DNA from: Pseudomonas baetica
Lineage (GTDB): Bacteria; Pseudomonadota; Gammaproteobacteria; Pseudomonadales; Pseudomonadaceae
Reading direction: 5' to 3'
Assembly (NCBI RefSeq): GCF_019733355.1
Contig: NZ_JAIHLQ010000016.1
Coordinates: forward strand, 90,372 to 154,371
DNA length: 64,000 nucleotides
Shown here: in pieces, positions 9,242-17,232 of the stretch
How the letters are laid out: every line of letters starts with the position of its first letter
How positions within the stretch are numbered: the stretch's first letter is position 1
Program-made: the position numbers and the translations under genes
Notes under the pieces: generated by a model
The model's database searches: none
Seen by the model: only the letters and a program-made list of their open reading frames with translations
What the model was told of the DNA's origin: nothing

Positions 9242-10435
9242 ATGACCATTTCCAACGATCCGATTGTCATCGTCAGCGCTGTCCGCACCCCCATGGGCGG
9301 CTTTCAAGGCGAACTGAAAAGCCTCACCGCGCCACAACTCGGCGCTGCCGCGATCAAGGCTGCGGTTGAGCGTGCAGGTCTTGCCAGCGACTCGGTCGAC
9401 GAAGTGCTGTTCGGTTGCGTATTGCCCGCTGGCCTCGGTCAGGCGCCTGCGCGTCAGGCCGCACTCGGCGCCGGGCTGGATAAATCGACCCGTTGCACCA
9501 CGGTCAACAAAATGTGTGGCTCAGGCATGGAAACCACCATGCTCGCCCACGACATGTTGGTCGCTGGCAGCGCCGATGCGGTCATTGCCGGCGGCATGGA
9601 AAGCATGTCCAACTCGCCTTATCTGCTGGATCGTGCCCGCGCCGGTTACCGCATGGGCCATGGCCGCGTGCTTGATTCGATGTTCCTCGACGGGCTCGAA
9701 GATGCCTACGACAAAGGCCGGCTGATGGGCACCTTCGCCGAAGATTGCGCCGAAAGCCATCACTTTAGCCGTGAAGCCCAGGACGCGTTCGCTATCGCTT
9801 CGACCACCCGCGCCCAGCAAGCGATCAAGGACGGCAGCTTCAAGGCTGAAATCGTTCCGCTGACCGTGACCGTCGGCAAAGAGCAGGTGCTGATCAGCCA
9901 TGACGAGCAGCCGCCGAAAGCCAAACTCGACAAGATCGCCTCACTGAAGCCGGCGTTCCGCGAAGGCGGCACGGTGACGGCGGCGAACTCCAGTTCGATC
10001 TCTGATGGCGCCGCTGCACTGGTGCTGATGCGTCAGTCGCAGGCGCAGAAACTCGGTTTGAAACCGCTTGCCGTCATTCATGGGCACGCAGCGTTCGCCG
10101 ACACCCCGGGCCTGTTCCCGGTGGCGCCGATTGGTGCGATCAAGAAATTGATCAAGAAAACCGGTTGGTCGTTGGGCGACGTTGATCTGTTCGAGGTCAA
10201 CGAAGCGTTTGCTGTGGTCGGCATGGCGGCGATGACTCAATTGGAAATTCCTCACGACAAACTCAACGTGCACGGCGGCGCCTGTGCCTTGGGCCATCCG
10301 ATCGGTGCATCCGGCGCGCGGATTCTGGTGACCTTGCTGTCGGCATTGCGCCAGAGAAACCTCAAGCGCGGTATCGCGGCAATTTGCATCGGCGGCGGGG
10401 AAGCGACGGCCGTGGCCGTGGAATGCGTCTACTAA
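9242..10435 (+). CDS. fadAx: Acetyl-CoA acetyltransferase (thiolase), FadAx-like
   Basis: 397 residues with the complete thiolase set: nucleophile C92 (KMCGSGM), H352 (GHPIGASG) and C382 (CIGGGEA). A strong GGAGGA Shine-Dalgarno precedes the ATG. Family reaction here: thiolytic cleavage of 2-methylacetoacetyl-CoA to propionyl-CoA and acetyl-CoA, or general 3-ketoacyl-CoA cleavage. It follows the SDR by 12 bases and is followed by a REP pair, which may reduce read-through into the acyl-CoA dehydrogenase. The symbol is used by analogy to the P. putida cluster gene. Confidence 0.88.
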   Translation: MTISNDPIVIVSAVRTPMGGFQGELKSLTAPQLGAAAIKAAVERAGLASDSVDEVLFGCVLPAGLGQAPARQAALGAGLDKSTRCTTVNKMCGSGMETTMLAHDMLVAGSADAVIAGGMESMSNSPYLLDRARAGYRMGHGRVLDSMFLDGLEDAYDKGRLMGTFAEDCAESHHFSREAQDAFAIASTTRAQQAIKDGSFKAEIVPLTVTVGKEQVLISHDEQPPKAKLDKIASLKPAFREGGTVTAANSSSISDGAAALVLMRQSQAQKLGLKPLAVIHGHAAFADTPGLFPVAPIGAIKKLIKKTGWSLGDVDLFEVNEAFAVVGMAAMTQLEIPHDKLNVHGGACALGHPIGASGARILVTLLSALRQRNLKRGIAAICIGGGEATAVAVECVY

Positions 10436-10452
10436 GGCCAACCATTCCCAAC

Positions 10453-10540
10453 GGAGGGAGGGGCTTGCTCCCGAAGTGGCCGTGTCAGTCAGATCACTTT
10501 TGAATGACACACCGCTTTCGGGAGCAAGCCCACTCCCACA
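10453..10540. repeat. REP pair (inverted), GGGAGCAAGCCC flavour
   Basis: GGGAGGGGCTTGCTCCCGAA near 10456 and the facing CGGGAGCAAGCCCACTCCCA ending at 10539. It sits inside the putative operon, between the thiolase and the acyl-CoA dehydrogenase, so it may tune relative expression. Confidence 0.82.
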
Positions 10541-10578
10541 GGGTTCTGTGTAGTCACCCCCGGATTTAAGGATTCACC

Positions 10579-11706
10579 ATGATTGCCAACGAAGACCAAA
10601 CCCAGATCCGCGACATGGCCCGGCAGTTTGCCGAGGAGCGGCTGAAACCGTTCGCCGCCGAGTGGGATCGCGAACACCGGTTTCCCAAGGAAGCCATCGG
10701 CGAAATGGCCGAACTGGGCTTCTTCGGCATGCTCGTGCCGGAGCAGTGGGGCGGTTGCGACACCGGTTACCTGGCCTATGCCATGGCCCTGGAAGAAATC
10801 GCGGCCGGTGACGGCGCCTGCTCGACCATCATGAGCGTGCACAACTCGGTGGGGTGCGTGCCCATTCTCAAGTTTGGCAACGACGATCAGCGCGAGCGCT
10901 TCCTCAAACCGCTGGCCAGCGGCGCGATGCTCGGCGCGTTCGCGCTGACCGAGCCGCAAGCCGGTTCCGATGCGAGCAGCCTGAAAACCCGTGCACGCCT
11001 GGAAGGTGATCACTACGTGCTCAATGGCTGCAAACAGTTCATCACGTCCGGGCAAAACGCCGGGATCGTCATTGTGTTTGCGGTGACCGATCCGAGTGCC
11101 GGAAAACGCGGAATCACCGCGCTTATCGTGCCGACCGATTCGCCGGGCTACAAAGTGGCCCGCGTTGAAGACAAGCTCGGCCAGCATGCTTCGGACACCT
11201 GCCAGATTCTCTTCGAAGACGTCAAAGTCCCAGTCGCGAACCGTTTGGGCGAGGAGGGCGAGGGCTACAAGATCGCCTTGGCCAACCTTGAGGGCGGGCG
11301 CGTCGGCATTGCTTCGCAATCGGTGGGCATGGCCCGCGCCGCGTTCGAAGCCGCGCGCGATTACGCCCGCGAGCGCGACACCTTCGGCAAGCCGATCATC
11401 GAGCATCAGGCCGTGGCGTTCCGTCTCGCGGACATGGCCACCCAGATCGCCGTTGCCCGGCAAATGGTGCATTACGCCGCCGCGCTGCGTGACAGTGGTC
11501 AACCGGCCTTGGTCGAGGCGTCGATGGCCAAGTTGTTCGCCTCGGAAATGGCCGAGAAGGTCTGCTCGATGGCATTGCAAACCCTGGGCGGTTACGGTTA
11601 CCTCAACGACTTCCCGCTGGAGCGCATTTACCGCGACGTGCGTGTCTGCCAGATCTACGAAGGCACCAGTGATATTCAGCGCATGGTCATTTCGCGCAAT
11701 CTTTGA
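10579..11706 (+). CDS. Short/branched-chain acyl-CoA dehydrogenase
   Basis: 375 residues, typical length. FAD and substrate motifs are intact: FALTEPQAGSDAS, the GQHASDTCQI region, and the C-terminal YEGTSDIQRMVI with candidate catalytic base E361. Family reaction: FAD-dependent 2,3-desaturation of acyl-CoA, passing electrons to ETF. In this cluster 2-methylbutyryl-CoA (isoleucine route) is the most likely substrate, but isobutyryl- or butyryl-CoA cannot be excluded. Enoyl-CoA hydratase follows after 16 bases with a GAAGGAAT ribosome binding site. About half the residues look shared with the second dehydrogenase at 12.65 kb, so the pair are paralogues. Confidence 0.87.
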   Translation: MIANEDQTQIRDMARQFAEERLKPFAAEWDREHRFPKEAIGEMAELGFFGMLVPEQWGGCDTGYLAYAMALEEIAAGDGACSTIMSVHNSVGCVPILKFGNDDQRERFLKPLASGAMLGAFALTEPQAGSDASSLKTRARLEGDHYVLNGCKQFITSGQNAGIVIVFAVTDPSAGKRGITALIVPTDSPGYKVARVEDKLGQHASDTCQILFEDVKVPVANRLGEEGEGYKIALANLEGGRVGIASQSVGMARAAFEAARDYARERDTFGKPIIEHQAVAFRLADMATQIAVARQMVHYAAALRDSGQPALVEASMAKLFASEMAEKVCSMALQTLGGYGYLNDFPLERIYRDVRVCQIYEGTSDIQRMVISRNL

Positions 11707-11722
11707 GAAGGAATTTTTATTC

Positions 11723-12496
11723 ATGACTTACGAAACGATTCTGCTGGAAATCCACGGCCGCGTCGGCCTGATCACCCTGAACCGCCCGCAGGCGCTGAAC
11801 GCGCTGAACGCGCAACTGGTCAGCGAAGTGAACCATGCGCTCGATGGGCTGGAAGCTGACGCGAACATTGGTTGCATCGTCCTCACCGGTTCGAAGAAAG
11901 CCTTCGCGGCCGGTGCCGACATCAAGGAAATGGCCGAGCTGACCTATCCGCAGATCTACATGGACGATCTGTTCAGCGACAGCGACCGTGTAGCCAATCG
12001 GCGCAAGCCGATCATCGCAGCGGTCAACGGCTTCGCCCTCGGCGGGGGCTGTGAACTGGCGTTGATGTGCGACTTTATTCTGGCCGGCGACAACGCCAAA
12101 TTCGGTCAGCCGGAAATCAATCTCGGCGTCCTGCCGGGCATGGGCGGCACCCAGCGCCTGACCCGTGCCGTGGGCAAAGCCAAGGCCATGGAAATGTGCC
12201 TGAGCGGGCGTTTGATTGATGCAGTGGAGGCCGAGCGCTGTGGCATCGTCGCGCGGATCGTGCCGAGTGATGAACTGCTGGATGAAGCGCTGAAGGTGGC
12301 GGCCGTGATCGCCAGCAAGTCGCTGCCGATTGCGATGATGATCAAGGAAAGCGTCAACCGAGCGTTCGAGGTCAACCTGACGGAAGGTGTGCGTTTTGAG
12401 CGCCGGGTGTTCCATGCGGCGTTTGCCACGCAGGATCAGAAGGAAGGAATGGCGGCGTTTGTGGCCAAGCGGCCGCCGGAGTTTACCGGTAAGTGA
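11723..12496 (+). CDS. Enoyl-CoA hydratase
   Basis: 257 residues from ATG 11723. The crotonase oxyanion-hole segments are AAGADIKEM (about 62-70) and GGGCELAL, and the two catalytic glutamates are E111 and E131, with the same 20-residue spacing as mitochondrial crotonase E144/E164. Family reaction: hydration of trans-2-enoyl-CoA (here probably tiglyl-CoA) to the 3-hydroxyacyl-CoA used by the SDR at 8.5 kb. Last gene of the plus-strand set; a REP pair follows. A longer reading frame runs upstream within the dehydrogenase gene, but it is an overlap artefact. Confidence 0.9.
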   Translation: MTYETILLEIHGRVGLITLNRPQALNALNAQLVSEVNHALDGLEADANIGCIVLTGSKKAFAAGADIKEMAELTYPQIYMDDLFSDSDRVANRRKPIIAAVNGFALGGGCELALMCDFILAGDNAKFGQPEINLGVLPGMGGTQRLTRAVGKAKAMEMCLSGRLIDAVEAERCGIVARIVPSDELLDEALKVAAVIASKSLPIAMMIKESVNRAFEVNLTEGVRFERRVFHAAFATQDQKEGMAAFVAKRPPEFTGK

Positions 12497-12514
12497 TGCG
12501 TCGCCCCGGCTGAC

Positions 12515-12595
12515 GCCTTCGCGAGCAGGCTCGCTCCCACATTGGTTCTGCGTTGTACGCAAATCTCCTGTGGGAGCGAGCCTGCTCGCGAAGCT
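12515..12595. repeat. REP pair (inverted), CGCGAGC flavour
   Basis: CGCGAGCAGGCTCGCTCCCA at 12520-12539 and its exact inverse TGGGAGCGAGCCTGCTCGCG at 12571-12590, separated by about 31 bases. It lies between two convergent operons and probably serves both 3' ends. This is the most perfect REP pair in the window. Confidence 0.88.
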
Positions 12596-12650
12596 TTTGA
12601 GGCCAGATCAAAAGATCGTAGCCTCGTTCCACTCGACAGCTCCTTCAGGA

Positions 12651-13802
12651 TTAGAGCTGGTAGTTTTTCAGTTCGCGGGCAATCACCATCCGCTGAATCT
12701 CGCTCGACCCTTCATAAATCTGGGTAATCCGCGCATCGCGGTAATACTTCTCGACCGGATAGTCCTCCAGATACCCATACCCGCCATGAATCTGAATCGC
12801 TGACGAACAGACCTTCTCGGCCATTTCCGAAGCAAACAATTTGGCCTGCGAAGCCTCTGACAGGCAAGGTTTGCCCGCCGTGCGCAGCCGCGCCGCGTGC
12901 AGGATCATCAATCGCGCCGCATTCAATTGCATGTGCATGTCGGCCAGCAGGTTGGCGATGCTTTGGTGCTCGTTGATCGGTTTACCGAACTGCACCCGAT
13001 CACGCGAGTAAGCCAGCGCCGCTTCAAACGCTGCTCGGGCGATGCCGAGCGCCTGCGCGGCGATGCCGATGCGTCCGCCTTCAAGGTTGGACAGGGCAAT
13101 CGCCAGACCCTTGCCGCGTTCCCCGAGCAGGTTGGCCTCTGGAATGCTGCAGTTGCTCAGCGTCACCGCGCAAGTGTCGGAGGCGCGGATGCCCATTTTG
13201 TGTTCGGTGCGATCCACGATGAACCCCGGTGTTTCAGTCGGCACCAGAAACGCCGAGATCCCTTTCTTGCCAAGATCCGGATCGGTCACCGCAAACACGA
13301 TGGCCAGTTTCGCCCGTTTGCCGTTGCTGACGAATTGCTTGGCGCCGTTGATCACCCACTGGCCATCACGCAGTTCGGCGCGAGTGCGCAGGTTGTGCGC
13401 TTCGGAGCCGGCCTGGGGTTCGGTCAGGCAGAAGCAGCCGATGACCTGACCACTGGCCAAATCCGCTAACCAGGTCTGCTTCTGAGCTTCGCTGCCGTAG
13501 TTGAGCACCGGGCCGCAACCGACGGAGTTGTGAATGCTCATGAATGCGCCCGTCGCACCGTCGCCTGCGGAGATTTCTTCGACCGCCAACGCATACGCCA
13601 CATAGTCGACGTAAGTGCCGCCCCATTCTTCAGGGAAGACCATGCCCAGCAGACCCAGTTCGCCCATTTTCGCCACCAAAGCGTCGTCGATCCAGCCAGC
13701 CTTTTCCCAGGCTTGTGCGTGGGGCGCGATTTCGCCGCGGGCAAAGTCCCGGGCCATGTCGCGGATCATTACTTGTTCTTCAGTCAGTTCGAGATCGTGC
13801 AT
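12651..13802 (-). CDS. Acyl-CoA dehydrogenase, probably isobutyryl-CoA specific
   Basis: 383 residues. It has FCLTEPQAGSEAH, the GIRASDTCAV region and C-terminal YEGSSEIQRMVI with candidate base E364. It is separated by only 3 bases from the upstream 3-hydroxyisobutyryl-CoA hydrolase gene, so the pair is cotranscribed. Known valine route: isobutyryl-CoA dehydrogenase, methacrylyl-CoA hydratase, then the hydrolase. Pairing with the hydrolase argues for the valine branch, while the plus-strand cluster would serve isoleucine. Substrate assignment is inference. Confidence 0.84.
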   Translation of the reverse strand: MHDLELTEEQVMIRDMARDFARGEIAPHAQAWEKAGWIDDALVAKMGELGLLGMVFPEEWGGTYVDYVAYALAVEEISAGDGATGAFMSIHNSVGCGPVLNYGSEAQKQTWLADLASGQVIGCFCLTEPQAGSEAHNLRTRAELRDGQWVINGAKQFVSNGKRAKLAIVFAVTDPDLGKKGISAFLVPTETPGFIVDRTEHKMGIRASDTCAVTLSNCSIPEANLLGERGKGLAIALSNLEGGRIGIAAQALGIARAAFEAALAYSRDRVQFGKPINEHQSIANLLADMHMQLNAARLMILHAARLRTAGKPCLSEASQAKLFASEMAEKVCSSAIQIHGGYGYLEDYPVEKYYRDARITQIYEGSSEIQRMVIARELKNYQL

Positions 13803-13805
13803 GGC

Positions 13806-14912
13806 TCAGCTCCCGCTCTCATCAAAACCGTGGAAGAAACTCGCGACATGCGCAGCGTCCAGCGCGGCGAGGGTCGGGGGGTTCCAGCGAGGTGTCTTGT
13901 CTTTGTCGATCAGCAGGGCGCGCACGCCTTCGATCAAATCGCCGCGCGCGAACCACTGGCGATCCAAATGCAGTTCGAGGGCAAAGCAATGTTCCAGGCT
14001 CAGATGCCGGCCGCGACGAAGCATTTCCAGGGTGACCGCCATGGCTAATGGCGAACGGGTTTCCAGCAGATCAGCCGTAGTGGTCGCCCATTCGTGGCTG
14101 TCGGCCACGGTCACAGCGCGCAGTTGCTCGACCATGCTCGGCACATCCGGCAGGGCGAAAAAATGGTCGATGACCGGTCGCAGCTTTTGCAATGACGCAT
14201 CGGGCAGGGTTTGTACGCCCATTCTGGCGAGCTGGTTCTGCAGATCCTTCAGCGGCGTGTCACTCCATTGCAGATGATCGAGTTGCTCATCGAGGGTCGC
14301 CAGTTTGTCGCTGTCGACGTACCAGTCGGCCAGCCCGCAATACAGCGCATCAGCGGCGCGAATCTGCACGCCGCTGACGCCCAGATAAATCCCCAGCTCA
14401 CCGGGAATGCGCGACAGGAAATAGCTACCGCCTACATCCGGGAAATAACCGATGGCCACTTCCGGCATCGCCAGACGGCTCTTCTCAGTGACAACCCGCA
14501 GATCGGCGCCTTGCACCAGCCCCATGCCGCCGCCAAGGACAAAACCGTCCATCAGCGCGAGCACTGGTTTGCGGTAATGGTGGATCGTCAGGTCGAGGGC
14601 ATATTCCTCGACGAAGAAATCTTCGTGCAGCCTATCGCCGCTTTTGAAGCTGTCGTACAGCGAACGAATGTCGCCACCGGCGCAGAAGGCTTTTTCACCG
14701 GCACCGCGTAGTACCACGGCGTGGACATTGGCGTCCGTGGCCCAGGCGTCGAGTTGCTGTTGCAGCAGACGAACCATGTCGAGGGTGATGGCATTGAGGC
14801 CGGCGGGGCGGTTGAGGGTCAGGTGACCGATGTGGTTGCGAACCTCGGCCAGCACTTCGTTTTGCGTGGCATCCATGGACAAAGTCCTCGGGGATGAAGC
14901 CTGAGCAGTCAT
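13806..14912 (-). CDS. 3-hydroxyisobutyryl-CoA hydrolase (crotonase fold)
   Basis: 368 residues from the ATG at 14912, which has AGGGAG about 8 bases upstream. An in-frame extension of 57 residues further upstream is low in protein-like composition and lacks a site. The segment KAFCAGGDIRSLYDS and the AMPEVAIGYFPDVGG stretch (candidate catalytic E151) mark the HIBYL-CoA hydrolase subgroup rather than a simple hydratase; length about 360 also fits. Reaction: 3-hydroxyisobutyryl-CoA + water to 3-hydroxyisobutyrate + CoA in valine degradation. Cotranscribed with the downstream dehydrogenase. Confidence 0.87.
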   Translation of the reverse strand: MTAQASSPRTLSMDATQNEVLAEVRNHIGHLTLNRPAGLNAITLDMVRLLQQQLDAWATDANVHAVVLRGAGEKAFCAGGDIRSLYDSFKSGDRLHEDFFVEEYALDLTIHHYRKPVLALMDGFVLGGGMGLVQGADLRVVTEKSRLAMPEVAIGYFPDVGGSYFLSRIPGELGIYLGVSGVQIRAADALYCGLADWYVDSDKLATLDEQLDHLQWSDTPLKDLQNQLARMGVQTLPDASLQKLRPVIDHFFALPDVPSMVEQLRAVTVADSHEWATTTADLLETRSPLAMAVTLEMLRRGRHLSLEHCFALELHLDRQWFARGDLIEGVRALLIDKDKTPRWNPPTLAALDAAHVASFFHGFDESGS

Positions 14913-15100
14913 CACTAACTCCCTGCTTTTATTGTCTTTATTCGAGAAGCTCGCGCGCGAGCGTTGGTCGATCGTAACAGTGCAAATTTGCCGTGTACAA
15001 CGGGGATATGTGCAGGGGCTGTCTGCGTTTTTGCCTTGGGTACAAGATTGCCGTTGTGGCGAGGGAAGTGCCTCCTTCGCCACATTGATGCAGGCGGCTG

Positions 15101-15787
15101 TCAGCTGAAAACTTCACCAATACTGCGCCGTTTGGCATGCAGTTCACTGGCATGGATCAGCCGTTCAAGATCCTCAGGCGTGACGTCGATGAACGCGTCC
15201 ATGTCGGCCAGTGCCCGTTTCAGGTCTTGGGCGGTGATCGCCTGGCTGTCGACCGGGGCGACCGCTGGCGCAAGTTCGGCGGGGCGTTTTGGATAGCGAA
15301 TGCGTGTGAGGTTGTTGTAGGCCAGCGCACTGAGCAGCATGCTCGCCGCGCCGAGCATCGCGGGCGCCATGGCTTTCCAGTCCATGGCGATGGTGGCGGG
15401 ATCGGCCAGCACCAAGGTGAGTGCCAACGCACCGGCCGGTGGGTGCAGGCACCGCAGCCAGCACATCAGGATCAACGCCATGCCCGCCGCCAGGCATGCG
15501 CTACCAAGGGTTCGTCCGAGTACGTGGGCAACCAATATCGCCACCCCACCTGCGCACAGATAACCGCCGATGATCGACCACGGCTGGGCGAGCGCCCCGG
15601 ACGATACGGCAAACAGCAACACCGCCGACGCACCCAACGGCCCGATCAGGTGATAAGCCACGTCATGGCCAAACACCTGCGCACACAGCCACACGCTGAA
15701 CAACGTGCCCAACGCCATGCCGATAGCGGCGCGGCTCCATTCGGTGGGGCGGGTGTTGATGGCGGCGGGCAACCAGCGAGCGAGCAT
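15101..15787 (-). CDS. HPP-family integral membrane protein
   Basis: 228 residues from ATG 15787. Four to five hydrophobic segments fill the first about 165 residues, containing the HPP signature CLHPPAGALAL. A charged, soluble C-terminal tail of about 50 residues (DLKRALADMDAF... ) follows. HPP proteins are poorly characterised; some plant and cyanobacterial members have been linked to nitrite transport. No cotranscribed partner is obvious: the MFS gene upstream ends about 155 bases away. An in-frame extension to 15901 is rejected because it encodes Cys/Phe/Pro-rich non-conserved residues. Function unknown. Confidence 0.8.
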   Translation of the reverse strand: MLARWLPAAINTRPTEWSRAAIGMALGTLFSVWLCAQVFGHDVAYHLIGPLGASAVLLFAVSSGALAQPWSIIGGYLCAGGVAILVAHVLGRTLGSACLAAGMALILMCWLRCLHPPAGALALTLVLADPATIAMDWKAMAPAMLGAASMLLSALAYNNLTRIRYPKRPAELAPAVAPVDSQAITAQDLKRALADMDAFIDVTPEDLERLIHASELHAKRRSIGEVFS

Positions 15788-15922
15788 GTGAAACCGATCC
15801 TGTAAAAAATCCGGGCAAAAAAAAGGACTTGTCCGGCAATCCGGAAAGCCCTCGAAGTTGTTCCAACATTGGGGGAGGAACGCGCACAGTGTGCCGATCA
15901 ATCTCTATGCTGACAAATTCAT

Positions 15923-15947
15923 ATTAATGCAGTTTTAGTGCATTAAT
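15923..15947 (-). terminator. Hairpin overlapping the MFS stop codon
   Basis: ATTAATGCA and TGCATTAAT, perfect 9-base arms with a 7-base GTTTTAG loop. The arm nearest the gene includes the MFS stop codon. AT-rich with no long U run on the transcript, so terminator activity is plausible rather than certain; an operator is the alternative. Confidence 0.45.
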
Positions 15948-17121
15948 TTTGCACTGAAGCGACACGACGACCACTGATGTAACAGAGGTAACCGCCTAAT
16001 GCGGCCAGAGTGCTCAAGGCATAAAACATGCTCGGCGCGGGTGTGTGCATTAGCAGAAACCCGCACATTACGGGGCTCGCACCGCCGCCCAGTGCCGCCA
16101 GGTTCTGTGCCCCGTAGTAACTGCCGCGCAGTTCTTCAGGGGCCAGGGTGTCGACGAAGAGGAAATCCGCCGGGTAAATGATCATCTCGCCGAGGGTGAA
16201 GATGAACATCGCCACGCACCAGCCGACGAGGCTGTCAGCCAGACTGAAGCCGATCAGGCCAACGATGAACAATGCAGTGCCCCCCGCAATCCAGAAGCGC
16301 AGGTGCTCGCGGGTGAGCAGGCGCCCGATCTGGTATTGCAGCAAAATCACCGTGATTGCGTTGCAGGCGAGCAGGGCGGCCATGGTGTCCAGGGTCTGTT
16401 GCTGCGTTTGGGTGACCAGCAGATATTGAGACAGGTATAAGGTGAAGCGTCCGTGTACCAGCGTGCTGAGCAGACAACCGAGGGTGAACAGGATCATCGT
16501 GCGGTCGTTCTTCAGGATGATCAGCGTATTCACAAAGCTTTGTGGCTGGCCGACCGTTGATATCGGTTTTGCCTCCCGTGAGGCACCGAGCAGCAAAAAA
16601 ATGCTGCCAATGGCGATCATGCCAGCAACGATGAAGGGGGCCGACGGCTGGATACCGGCAATCACCACACCCATCATTGGGCCGACGGCATAACCGATAT
16701 TGGTCAGCGTGTAGGTCAGTGAAAACGCCTTGACCCGCTGACCCACCGGCAAGTTTTCGCTGAGGATCGCCTTGGAGCAAATCAGGAACAGCGCCGAGGC
16801 GGTTTCACTGATGATCAGCACCAACGTGACCAGATACAGGTTCTGCGCAAAGGTCAGCAGGATAAGGCCGATACCGCTGGACAGCATGGTCAGGATCAGC
16901 AATTGGCGCTTGTCCAGCCGGTCGATGATGTAGCCGCCATACAGCGACAACAGCGTGGCACTGAACACCGCGATGCCTAGCAGCAAACCAACATCCTGCG
17001 GGTTGAGGCCCAGTTTGTTGCTTAGGAACAGGGTCAGTAGCGGGCTGATCAGGGCGCGGCTGATGACGACGGTCAGCGAGCTGATCATCAACCGGCGGAT
17101 GAGGCGTGAGTAGGTGGCCAT
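15943..17121 (-). CDS. MFS transporter (MdtH-like)
   Basis: 392 residues with about 12 hydrophobic helices. The cytoplasmic loop after helix 2 contains GGYIIDRLDKRQLL, a form of MFS motif A. Overall layout resembles the drug-efflux DHA1/MdtH group, but substrate specificity cannot be read from sequence. It stands alone between the HPP gene and the arn operon, same strand. A hairpin overlaps its stop. No adjacent regulator. Confidence 0.8.
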   Translation of the reverse strand: MATYSRLIRRLMISSLTVVISRALISPLLTLFLSNKLGLNPQDVGLLLGIAVFSATLLSLYGGYIIDRLDKRQLLILTMLSSGIGLILLTFAQNLYLVTLVLIISETASALFLICSKAILSENLPVGQRVKAFSLTYTLTNIGYAVGPMMGVVIAGIQPSAPFIVAGMIAIGSIFLLLGASREAKPISTVGQPQSFVNTLIILKNDRTMILFTLGCLLSTLVHGRFTLYLSQYLLVTQTQQQTLDTMAALLACNAITVILLQYQIGRLLTREHLRFWIAGGTALFIVGLIGFSLADSLVGWCVAMFIFTLGEMIIYPADFLFVDTLAPEELRGSYYGAQNLAALGGGASPVMCGFLLMHTPAPSMFYALSTLAALGGYLCYISGRRVASVQN

Positions 17122-17200
17122 GAAGAGGTCAATGTCCTTATTTCAGCGCTCGGCTGGCGCGCGGCCATCCTCGCCGCGCACAGGCCACCGGTCAAGCTGA

Positions 17201-17223
17201 ACCCTCCCGATGGTGGGGAGGGT
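17201..17223 (-). terminator. Terminator-like hairpin after the arn operon
   Basis: ACCCTCCC at 17201-17208 and GGGAGGGT at 17216-17223, perfect 8-base arms with a 7-base loop, about 10 bases beyond the stop of the last arn-linked gene. No T run is visible in the minus-strand direction. Confidence 0.55.
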
Positions 17224-17232
17224 GGTTAGCGG

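Noticed and set aside
10489..11724. A 411-codon minus-strand frame opposite the acyl-CoA dehydrogenase
   Set aside because: Antisense shadow: the plus-strand dehydrogenase has all motifs, and the shadow has His/Gly/Arg-rich low-complexity composition.
14912..15083. Longer N-terminus for the 3-hydroxyisobutyryl-CoA hydrolase
   Set aside because: The extra 57 residues are Cys/Arg/Ser-rich and not protein-like, and the ATG at 14912 has a good ribosome binding site.
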